From: JAGLHV01 sp023143305 [NCBI: Clostridia bacterium]
GTDB lineage: Bacteria > CBDUZB01 > JAGLHV01
Assembly (NCBI GenBank): GCA_030637025.1
Contig: DAOVVV010000044.1
Span: 1-16,299, forward strand
Length of the DNA: 16,299 nucleotides
Reading direction: 5' to 3'
Positions 7,295 through 14,312 of the stretch are shown here, piece by piece (position 1 is the stretch's first letter; each line of letters begins with the position of its first letter). Both the position numbers and the translations under genes were made by a program. The notes beneath the pieces are model-generated. The model was not told the DNA's origin. It was given only the letters and a program-made list of their open reading frames with translations, and made no database searches.

Positions 7295-7324
7295 TAGTTC
7301 ATAATTCTTTAAGGAGAAAAAAAT

Positions 7325-9919
7325 ATGCAATTTGAAAAATTCACCATAAAAGCGCAGGAATCACTGCAGGAAGCACAACAATCAGCTCAGAGCAACAATC
7401 ACCAGCAAATAGATATAGAACACCTCCTGGCTGCTCTCCTTAACCAGGAAGAAGGAATAATTCCTTCTCTCTTAGAAAAATTAGAAGTTGACCTGGAAAT
7501 GTTAAAAAGAGACCTGGTAGAAAACTTAGAAAAAAGGCCTCAGGTTCAGGGAGGAAGTCAACCTTTTCTTTCTACCCGTCTAAATCAGGTATTAAATCAC
7601 TCCTTAAAAGAAGCTAAACAACTTAAAGACGAGTTCGTATCTACCGAACACGTTTTTTTAGCTATGCTTGACGACAGGGAAGGAATCCCTGCCGGTTTAC
7701 TAAAAAAATATGGTTTAAGCAAAGAAAAAATTCATGCTTCTTTAGCCAATATCAGAGGAGGACAACAAGTGACCGATCAAAATCCGGAAACCAAATATAA
7801 GGCACTGGATAAATACTGCCAGGATTTAACCGACCTAGCCAGGAAAGGGAAATTAGATCCTGTTATCGGCCGGGACGAAGAAATCCGGAGAATAATTCAA
7901 GTTCTCTCCCGGAGAACAAAAAACAACCCGGTTTTAATCGGTGAACCCGGTGTAGGAAAAACTGCTGTGGCGGAAGGGCTGGCTCAACGCCTTATTAACA
8001 AAGATGTTCCCGATAGTATTCAAAATAAAAAAATCCTTTCTCTGGATTTGGGTTCTCTTATTGCCGGAACAAAATACCGGGGAGAATTTGAAGACAGATT
8101 GAAAGCAGTATTAAAACAAATCAGTCAAAGTGACGGGCAAATCATTCTTTTTATCGATGAATTACATACTTTAGTCGGGGCCGGTTCTGCAGAAGGTTCC
8201 ATGGATGCTTCTAATATGCTTAAACCCGCTTTAGCCAGGGGAGAATTACGCTGTATAGGCTCCACTACTTTAAACGAATACCGCAAACATATCGAAAAAG
8301 ATGCAGCACTGGAAAGGCGTTTTCAGCCCATCTACATCGGAGAACCAAATGTGGATGACACTATTGCTATCTTAAGGGGGCTTAAGGAACGCTATGAAGT
8401 ACATCACGGGGTAAAAATAAAAGATGATGCTCTTATTTCTGCTGCCGTTCTTTCTCACCGCTATATTTCCAACCGTTTTTTACCGGATAAGGCCATCGAT
8501 TTGGTAGACGAAGCTGCTTCCCGCCTGCGTATAGAAATAGATAGCATGCCCTCGGAAATAGACGAGCTGGAAAGAAAAATAAGACAGGGTGAAATAGAGA
8601 AAGCAGCCTTAAAAAAAGAAAATAGCTCTTCCTGTAAAGAAAAACTAAAAAAATTAGAAAAACAACTAGCCAATTTGAAAGAAGAAGTTAATCCGATGAA
8701 ACTACACTGGCAAAAAGAAAAAGAAAGAATACAAAAAATCCGTCAGATTAAAGAAAAAATAGAGCAGACTAAAATAGCCGCACAAAAATCCGAACGCATC
8801 GGTGATTTAGGAAAAACAGCCGAATTAAGGTATGGAACTATGCCTGACTTAAATAAGCAACTGGTAGAAGAAACCAATAAATTAGACCAACTGCAAAAAA
8901 ATCAAAAAATGTTAAAAGAAGTGGTGGACGAAGAAGATATCGCCGACGTTGTTTCCAAATGGACAGGAATTCCCGTCTCTAAAATGGTAGAAAGTGAAAT
9001 TCATAAATTACTGAAAATAGAAGAAAAACTAAAAGAACGGGTCATAGGACAGGAAGAAGGAATAACCGCTATAGCCAACGCCATCAGAAGAGCACGCGCC
9101 GGACTGCAGGAAGCCGACCGTCCGATAGGTTCTTTTATTTTTATGGGCCCTACCGGCGTAGGAAAAACAGAATTAGTCCGGGCATTAGCTCAGTTTTTAT
9201 TTGACGATGAAAAAGCTATGGTGCGCATTGATATGTCTGAATTTATGGAAAAATTCTCTGTATCACGTCTCTTAGGAGCACCTCCCGGTTATGTAGGATA
9301 TGAAGAAGGAGGATATTTGACCGAGCAAGTCAGAAGAAGGCCCTATTCAGTAATTCTTTTTGACGAAATCGAAAAAGCCCATCCGGAAGTTTTTAATGTA
9401 CTCTTACAGATTTTAGACGACGGCCGCCTGACCGACAGCCAGGGAAGAACCGTGGATTTTAAAAACACAGTAATTATCATGACTTCTAATATCGGCAGTA
9501 ATTTAATTCAGGAACTGGGCGGTAAAAACGAGAAAGAAATGCGCAACCGGGTAATGGAAGCTCTACGCAGCCATTTTCGCCCGGAATTTCTCAATCGCAT
9601 TGACGAAACAATTATATTTCACAACCTTACACCACAACATCTCAAACAGATTGTAAAAATTCAGCTTAACTATCTAAAGAAAAAATTACTGGATAAGAAA
9701 ATAGAAATTACTCTTACTGATGAAGCAATGGAACTTTTAGCCAGGCAGGGTTTTGACCCTGTCTACGGAGCAAGGCCGTTAAAAAGAACTATTCAACAAC
9801 TGATTCAAAATCCCTTAGCCCAAAAAATACTACAGGGAGATTTTAAAGACGGAGACACAATAAAAGTTGATATAGTTAAAAAAGGAAAACAAGAAGAATT
9901 GACTTTCAGTAAAAAATAA
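7325..9919 (+). CDS. clpB: ATP-dependent disaggregase ClpB
   Basis: Hexameric AAA+ chaperone that, with DnaK, pulls polypeptides out of aggregates after stress. The 864 residues are full length. Domains: Clp N-domain repeats (about 1-145); AAA-1 with Walker A GEPGVGKT (206-213) and Walker B ILFIDE (274-279); a coiled-coil M domain (about 405-530), which separates ClpB from ClpA and ClpX; AAA-2 with Walker A GPTGVGKT (608-615) and Walker B ILFDEIE (677-683); then the C-terminal D2-small domain. No ClpP-docking IGL/F loop was noticed. The start ATG has TAAGGAG upstream. Repeat copy 3 ends only about 30 bp before the start, so the promoter lies within or beyond that element. I found no CIRCE site. 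Confidence 0.98.
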   Translation: MQFEKFTIKAQESLQEAQQSAQSNNHQQIDIEHLLAALLNQEEGIIPSLLEKLEVDLEMLKRDLVENLEKRPQVQGGSQPFLSTRLNQVLNHSLKEAKQLKDEFVSTEHVFLAMLDDREGIPAGLLKKYGLSKEKIHASLANIRGGQQVTDQNPETKYKALDKYCQDLTDLARKGKLDPVIGRDEEIRRIIQVLSRRTKNNPVLIGEPGVGKTAVAEGLAQRLINKDVPDSIQNKKILSLDLGSLIAGTKYRGEFEDRLKAVLKQISQSDGQIILFIDELHTLVGAGSAEGSMDASNMLKPALARGELRCIGSTTLNEYRKHIEKDAALERRFQPIYIGEPNVDDTIAILRGLKERYEVHHGVKIKDDALISAAVLSHRYISNRFLPDKAIDLVDEAASRLRIEIDSMPSEIDELERKIRQGEIEKAALKKENSSSCKEKLKKLEKQLANLKEEVNPMKLHWQKEKERIQKIRQIKEKIEQTKIAAQKSERIGDLGKTAELRYGTMPDLNKQLVEETNKLDQLQKNQKMLKEVVDEEDIADVVSKWTGIPVSKMVESEIHKLLKIEEKLKERVIGQEEGITAIANAIRRARAGLQEADRPIGSFIFMGPTGVGKTELVRALAQFLFDDEKAMVRIDMSEFMEKFSVSRLLGAPPGYVGYEEGGYLTEQVRRRPYSVILFDEIEKAHPEVFNVLLQILDDGRLTDSQGRTVDFKNTVIIMTSNIGSNLIQELGGKNEKEMRNRVMEALRSHFRPEFLNRIDETIIFHNLTPQHLKQIVKIQLNYLKKKLLDKKIEITLTDEAMELLARQGFDPVYGARPLKRTIQQLIQNPLAQKILQGDFKDGDTIKVDIVKKGKQEELTFSKK

Positions 9920-9924
9920 ATTTT

Positions 9925-9956
9925 TTGACAATTTCCCTATATTTTTGTAGTATAGT
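9925..9956 (+). promoter_or_regulatory. Candidate promoter of tRNA-Ser
   Basis: A consensus TTGACA (9925-9930) starts 5 bp after the clpB stop codon. Possible -10 boxes are TAGTAT at 9948 (17-bp spacer) and TATAGT at 9951 (better match, 20-bp spacer). Transcription would start just before the tRNA 5' end at 9967. A stable RNA gene with its own promoter fits. Confidence 0.55.
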
Positions 9957-9966
9957 ATTTCATTAC

Positions 9967-10057
9967 GGAGAGGTCGCATAGTTGGTCGAGTGCGCACGCC
10001 TGGAAAGTGTGTAACGGGGTAACTCGTTCGAGGGTCCGAATCCCTCCCTCTCCGCCA
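9967..10057 (+). tRNA. tRNA-Ser (anticodon GGA)
   Basis: A class II tRNA of 91 nt with encoded CCA. The acceptor stem GGAGAGG (9967-9973) pairs with CCTCTCC, followed by discriminator G and CCA. The D-arm stem is GCA/TGC. The anticodon stem CACGC/GTGTG encloses the loop CTGGAAA, with anticodon GGA at 10002-10004, reading UCC and UCU. The long variable arm contains AACG/CGTT. The T stem GAGGG/CCCTC holds the loop TCCGAAT. The long variable arm and discriminator G fit serine identity. This gene marks the boundary between housekeeping genes and the defence-like region. Confidence 0.97.
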
Positions 10058-10193
10058 AAACCTGAGTTTGCGAAGGTTTTGGCCCCAACTAGTCAGCGAA
10101 GCTGACGGTCTACTTACTACTATCAAATTACTGATTCAAAACTAAGTTTTTGGCGGAGAGCCCTATACTCGAACGCAGTGAGTAGTTTAGGGC
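10048..10193. repeat. Hairpin cluster with inverted copy of the tRNA-Ser 3' end
   Basis: Several nested inverted repeats follow the tRNA. CTCTCCGCCAAAA (10048-10060) has a perfect inverted copy at 10148-10160, and similarity extends about 10 bases further at 7 of 10 positions. Within it are GCCAAAACCT/AGGTTTTGGC (10054-10083, 10 bp) and GTCAGC-GAA-GCTGAC (10092-10106). A further hairpin GCCCTA.TACTC/GAGTA.TAGGGC covers 10160-10193. None is followed by a T-run. The first hairpin uses the CCA end of the tRNA and could guide 3' processing or termination. The inverted tRNA fragment could also be the scar of an integration or duplication. Confidence 0.75.
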
Positions 10194-10303
10194 AAACTGC
10201 ATTATTTTAAGTTTATGGCAATCCATCTTTTTTAAACAAACCTCCTTCTTCCCCTATCATTCATCCCTTTATCAAATAACAAATATCTACAACTTTATTT
10301 TAA

Positions 10304-10332
10304 TTGACTTTGTGTTTAAGTTATATTAAAAT
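10304..10332 (+). promoter_or_regulatory. Candidate sigma70-type promoter of the defence-like locus
   Basis: TTGACT (10304-10309) and TAAAAT (10327-10332), each 5 of 6 to consensus, lie exactly 17 bp apart. They imply a leader of about 145 nt before the ATG at 10487. It is the best promoter match of the region, although the sequence is AT-rich. Confidence 0.5.
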
Positions 10333-10360
10333 TAGTTTAAGTGAAATAAATAAATTATAT

Positions 10361-10449
10361 AGAAGTGGGGAAGAAGTAACTAAAAAGGAACAAGGTAGTA
10401 ACACACATAATAATTAGTTCCTAAAATACGCAACGTCCCCTATGTCTTC
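10361..10449 (+). ncRNA. Possible structured 5' leader
   Basis: Three nested pairings line up in one stem: GAAG/CTTC (10362-10365 with 10446-10449), GGGGA/TCCCC (10367-10371 with 10436-10440) and AGGAAC/GTTCCT (10386-10391 with 10417-10422). The segment lies between the candidate promoter and the start codon. It matches no riboswitch or retron RNA known to me, and no reverse transcriptase is nearby. It could be a leader, an unrelated small RNA or chance pairing. Confidence 0.25.
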
Positions 10450-10486
10450 CTGTATTGTTTATAAATTAATTTTATAGGATACAGAC

Positions 10487-12901
10487 ATGTATTCAAATGA
10501 AACAATTCAAAGTTCAGACACCAAGAGTTTTTGTCAATACATTAATTGTAATTGCCAAAAAAATTTGTCTAGACATAAAAAGGAAAAGACTTTTTTTCTT
10601 TACCCTGCCAATCCACCCCTTATTGCTTCAACAATAGAAAGATCTGCTGAACTACTCGCTAAAAAACATCAAAGTAAAGAATATCTAATCTGGAAGAATT
10701 TAAAAAATGAAGGAAAAATTGTTTTTTGTGAGATTTGCAAAGCAATTTTTTCTAGTTCATTATTAATATGTGATATTACAAACTTAAATTTTAATGTTTT
10801 ATTTGAAATAGGTTTTATTGTAGGTCTCTCTAAATCGTTTATTCCAATATTTGAAGGAAGCTATGAGCAGAATAAAAAAGTATTGAGTCAAGTTGGTCTA
10901 CTTGACACAATAGGATATAGAAAGTTTGCTAATTCAAATGATATTGTTAATATTGTTGAGTCTTGCCCAGTGAATAAGCTCATTCAGAGAAATGTTAAAG
11001 TTGATATTTTTCGTCCAATTTATTACTTAAAAAGTCCCATTGATTCGGATGGAAGCTTGCGAATTACCTCTGTGTTAAAAAAATCTCCTTTTAACTTTAG
11101 ACTTTATGACGCAAAAGAAAGATATCGATTGCCATTAGATAGCGCATTGAATGAAGTGGATAAATCAAGAGCTGTAATAGTCCATTTAATCGACCCTCAA
11201 AGACAAGATTCTTTAGTCCATAATGCTCGCTGTGCTTTTGTGGCAGGATTAGCTTTAGCATCTAAGAAAAGAGTTTTAATGATACAAGAGGGAAAGTTTG
11301 AAAGTCCAATAGATTATCGAGATATAGTTAACGAATATGAAACAATAGCACAAATTGATGTAATTATGGAAGATTTCATTAAATCTGTGGCTTTAACTCT
11401 ACAAACACCTGTTGAAAATATAGCTCCAATTAGTCGTTCTGAATTAGAGGAAATCGATATTGGAGATATTGCTGCAGAGAATGAAATTGAAAATTTAAGA
11501 GGATATTTTGTTAGAACAGGAGAATTTAACGCGGCAAGAAAAGGACATGTGCAGATAATTGTTGGAAGAAAGGGCAGTGGTAAAACCGCTTTATTTTATG
11601 CATTGAGACATCAAATTAATCCTTCTCGTCGGGATGTCTGTGTTTTAGATTTGAAGCCAGAAGGCTATCAGTTTGCTAGATTAAATGAAGAAATATTGCG
11701 AAAAATGACCCCGGCCGTTAGGCAGCACACTTTAACCGCTTTATGGGATTATGTTTTGCTTCTTGAGCTTACGCATAAAATTTTAAAAGATAAAAAAGAG
11801 GTTGCTATCGCGAATAGGAATGTAAAAAAGGGTAATGTTTGGAATTCTTTGAGAGAGGAATATGAATTGCATAGAAATTTAGAGCAGGGAGACTTCTCGG
11901 AAAGATTAAATGATTTAATAAATAAAATTATTGAGCGGTCACCCAAGATAGAATTAAGTAAAGGTTCACCCGGAATTACAGAGTTAATTTTCATTCACGA
12001 TATTGCTAAATTAAAAGAACTGCTTGCTGAATATTTATCAGACAAGGAGGAAGTTTGGCTTTTGTTCGACAATTTAGATAAAAATTGGAAAGCGAATAAG
12101 CAAAACGAACATGAAGTACTAATATTAAAGGCTTTGCTATCTGCAGGTCGAAAATTAAAAAAAATGCTAGTAAAAAGGAGAATTAATTTTCATAGTATAA
12201 TTTTTGTTAGAAGTGATATATATTCGTTTTTTTTAGAAGAAACAACAGATAGAGGGAAAGAGCAAGTTGTTTATTTAAATTGGGATGATGTAAATCTATT
12301 TAAAGTCATGTTTGGTTTGCGTGTCGATTATAATGCAAAAACTGTGGAAGATTTCAATGAAATTTGGACAAATATGTTTGATTTGCACATAGGAGCCATT
12401 AGTTCATTTAATTATATGATTGAGCGTACTTTGCAAAGACCAAGAGATTTCTTGCTATTTTCAGCCTATGCACTCCAGACAGCAATTAATCGAGGACATA
12501 ATAGAATAAACGCAGATGATATATTGCAGTCTGAGGAAACATATTCACGTGATTTATTTACTGGCTTATCTTATGAGATATCCGATGTTGATTCAAATCT
12601 AAGAGACGTTTTATATTGTTTTCTTGAAACGGAAGCTACTTTATATGAAAATCAAATTGGCGAATTATTGATAAAAGGTAACATACCTAGCTCAAAAATA
12701 AAGAGTGTAATTGAAAAATTATTATGGTTTGGTTTCCTTGGAATCTTAACCTCAAAGATGGAAGAGAGATATGCTTATTCTGTTGGATACGATATAAGGA
12801 AACTGTTAAAATTAAGTGATTGGGTTCAAAAAGAAAATTCTGAGAGAATTTATAGTATACATCCTGGTTTTAGAAAGGTATTAGAAATAAAGAATAAGTA
12901 A
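10487..12901 (+). CDS. Double TIR/nucleoside-deoxyribosyltransferase-like protein fused to Sll1717-like P-loop ATPase
   Basis: Unnamed 804-residue protein, probably an anti-phage or stress ATPase. A short Cys-bearing N-terminus (C16, C21, C23) precedes a Rossmann-like module (about 33-160) with CDITNLNFNVLFEIGF (95-110). The Asp96 and Glu107 pattern resembles TIR-like and nucleoside 2-deoxyribosyltransferase-like domains, where the Glu is catalytic. A second, more diverged module (about 175-300) has SRAVIVHLID and VAGLALASKKRVLMI. The ATPase part has Walker A GRKGSGKT (360-367), Walker B LLFDNLDKNW (525-534), FVRSDIY (573-579), RPRD (651-654) and a C-terminal winged-helix-like segment (about 700-770), an arrangement I associate with Sll1717-family P-loop proteins. 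No signal peptide or TM helix. Arg codons are mostly AGA, unlike clpB. The family assignment is from motifs; NAD or nucleotide cleavage is inference. Confidence 0.72.
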   Translation: MYSNETIQSSDTKSFCQYINCNCQKNLSRHKKEKTFFLYPANPPLIASTIERSAELLAKKHQSKEYLIWKNLKNEGKIVFCEICKAIFSSSLLICDITNLNFNVLFEIGFIVGLSKSFIPIFEGSYEQNKKVLSQVGLLDTIGYRKFANSNDIVNIVESCPVNKLIQRNVKVDIFRPIYYLKSPIDSDGSLRITSVLKKSPFNFRLYDAKERYRLPLDSALNEVDKSRAVIVHLIDPQRQDSLVHNARCAFVAGLALASKKRVLMIQEGKFESPIDYRDIVNEYETIAQIDVIMEDFIKSVALTLQTPVENIAPISRSELEEIDIGDIAAENEIENLRGYFVRTGEFNAARKGHVQIIVGRKGSGKTALFYALRHQINPSRRDVCVLDLKPEGYQFARLNEEILRKMTPAVRQHTLTALWDYVLLLELTHKILKDKKEVAIANRNVKKGNVWNSLREEYELHRNLEQGDFSERLNDLINKIIERSPKIELSKGSPGITELIFIHDIAKLKELLAEYLSDKEEVWLLFDNLDKNWKANKQNEHEVLILKALLSAGRKLKKMLVKRRINFHSIIFVRSDIYSFFLEETTDRGKEQVVYLNWDDVNLFKVMFGLRVDYNAKTVEDFNEIWTNMFDLHIGAISSFNYMIERTLQRPRDFLLFSAYALQTAINRGHNRINADDILQSEETYSRDLFTGLSYEISDVDSNLRDVLYCFLETEATLYENQIGELLIKGNIPSSKIKSVIEKLLWFGFLGILTSKMEERYAYSVGYDIRKLLKLSDWVQKENSERIYSIHPGFRKVLEIKNK

Positions 12902-13170
12902 CACAAATATATATTCAACACACAATTGTATTTCTACCACCTTTCTTCTTATAATTCATTCCCACAGAAATATGAGTTTAGGGAAGGGGAAACACAGTTT
13001 AATCAGATAAAAGATTAAGGGAGTTGTTAGGGAAAAAATCAGGGGCAATAACTATAACAAAAGAAAAAGGGATTGAAGAATGGATATTTCAATAAATTAA
13101 AAGTTTAAACAACATCCCGTAAATTCGTAATAAAAAATGTCTCGTATGTTGTTTAGAATAAGGTGGTGGT
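12902..13170 (+). other. Spacer before the nuclease-HerA pair, with 10-bp inverted repeat
   Basis: The perfect inverted repeat TAAACAACAT (13106-13115) / ATGTTGTTTA (13146-13155) ends 15 bp before the next start codon and abuts its ribosome site (AAGGTGGTGG). It could be a repressor operator or a leader hairpin. No strong promoter was assigned. Two short frames (12902-13015, in phase after the upstream stop, and 13003-13095) read like protein and would join if one A had been lost from the A-run near 13009. They have no ATG and may be gene debris or chance. Confidence 0.5.
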
Positions 13171-14304
13171 ATGAGTATAGATGGCGGATATTACGCTATA
13201 AAAGGTTTTATATATCAATACGATGCAACTATTTTAAAAATTATGAATGTTCCATCTGAAGATGATCTGATTGCTATTGAATGCATCCAAGATTTTTCAA
13301 CAAAAGATGAGATATATCAAATAAAATATAAAGAAGCTCAAAATTATTCATCATCAAAAATTAAAAAAGCGGTTATTCAACTAATAGAAGAATGGAAAAA
13401 AAATAGTAGTTTGAAATATTATTTAATAGCGTATTTTAAAGACAAACAACCCCAAGAAAAGATTTTTACACATGACGAAATAAAGGGTGTGATTAGTAAG
13501 GAATCACTGCTATATTCTGACGAAGATCTTCAAAATTTTTGCCATAATTTTGTCTTAGCTTTTACGGTGGATTATAACAATCAGACACAGTTGGTCTTGA
13601 AATCAATAAAAAAATTTGCTAAAGACGATGAAAAAACTTTGTTGTGGTATTGGTGTTTCTTCCGTTATTTAACAGATAAAGTAGCATCTAATCAAAATTT
13701 GGCTAAAAGAATATGTACTCGAAGAGAGATATTGGAAAAAGTTAATGCTTTTGAGCAAAAATATTTTGATTGTTCATATAAACAATTTTTAGGGAAAAGA
13801 AGATATTTGAATTATATAAAGAAAAAAGTATTTCCATCTCGCTTGAATACTCCTACTAAAAAAAGATTGTTTATTTTAGAGCTAAAAGAGAAAGATTCTA
13901 ATAATAAAATTGCTAATGTTTTACGAAAAATATCAGATCATTTTATAAAAAAAACCACTAACCACTTTTTGGGAGATGCTCCATATATATTACTAAAAAA
14001 CATTAATAAAGAAAAACAAATTGAATTAAAAGAGAAATTATATTCTGGAAACTTCAATTTTGTTGATGGGTATCCTTTTTATGGCTCAAATTTTAAAAAG
14101 GATTGTTTAACTCAAAATTTTAAAAACCATAAAAATGATGTAATTAAAGTTAGGATTTTTAACTCTGATAAAGAACTGCAATTAATCTCCGAAAATTATT
14201 GGAATGAGATTTATGATTTTACAATAACAGGCATTGACTTTTCTTCTGATACGATTACAAAGGTATATGTTGATGATATAGATGAGATAAAACAAATTTT
14301 GTGA
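13171..14304 (+). CDS. DUF4297/Cap4-like PD-(D/E)XK endonuclease candidate, HerA partner
   Basis: Probable DNA-cleaving subunit of a HerA-associated defence complex. The N-terminus has the KGFIYQYDATI segment (11-21), similar to the conserved G-F-x-YQ helix of DUF4297 and Cap4 nucleases. The candidate PD-(D/E)XK core is E37-x3-D41 (ECIQD) followed by Q50-x-K52 (QIKYKE), with the usual strand-turn-strand spacing. Residues 100-377 are Lys-rich, contain no recognisable second catalytic motif, and probably mediate assembly or nucleic-acid binding. A strong AAGGTGGTGG ribosome site precedes the ATG. The TGA is 8 bp from the herA start, so the two are almost certainly co-translated. The gene is markedly AT-rich, as its neighbours are. 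The protein is shorter than many DUF4297 members; a more distant restriction-type nuclease is the alternative. Confidence 0.65.
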   Translation: MSIDGGYYAIKGFIYQYDATILKIMNVPSEDDLIAIECIQDFSTKDEIYQIKYKEAQNYSSSKIKKAVIQLIEEWKKNSSLKYYLIAYFKDKQPQEKIFTHDEIKGVISKESLLYSDEDLQNFCHNFVLAFTVDYNNQTQLVLKSIKKFAKDDEKTLLWYWCFFRYLTDKVASNQNLAKRICTRREILEKVNAFEQKYFDCSYKQFLGKRRYLNYIKKKVFPSRLNTPTKKRLFILELKEKDSNNKIANVLRKISDHFIKKTTNHFLGDAPYILLKNINKEKQIELKEKLYSGNFNFVDGYPFYGSNFKKDCLTQNFKNHKNDVIKVRIFNSDKELQLISENYWNEIYDFTITGIDFSSDTITKVYVDDIDEIKQIL

Positions 14305-14312
14305 GGTGATTT

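Larger units (their letters stand above)
10194..10486. other. Leader and promoter region of the TIR-like/ATPase gene
   Basis: No ORF or tRNA is seen here. It holds a good promoter match (10304-10332), a potentially structured untranslated leader (10361-10449), and a weak ribosome site (TAGGA) before the ATG at 10487. Base composition is more AT-rich than left of the tRNA. Confidence 0.6.

Noticed and set aside
6949-7324. Search for CIRCE (HrcA) or other classic heat-shock operator before clpB
   Set aside because: No TTAGCACTC/GAGTGCTAA pair was found; the palindrome at 7044-7086 is different.
9830-10126. Minus-strand open frame of 98 codons across the end of clpB and the tRNA
   Set aside because: It is antisense to clpB and to tRNA-Ser; the Arg-rich middle is simply the tRNA read backwards. 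No ribosome site or coding logic.
10361-10486. Leader considered as a retron msr-msd RNA
   Set aside because: No reverse transcriptase in the window, and the stems are too short for an msd.
13105-13133. Promoter for the nuclease-HerA pair (TTAAAC, 17 bp, TAATAA)
   Set aside because: The -35 matches only 3 of 6 consensus bases, and such pairs are common in AT-rich DNA, so it was not listed as a feature.
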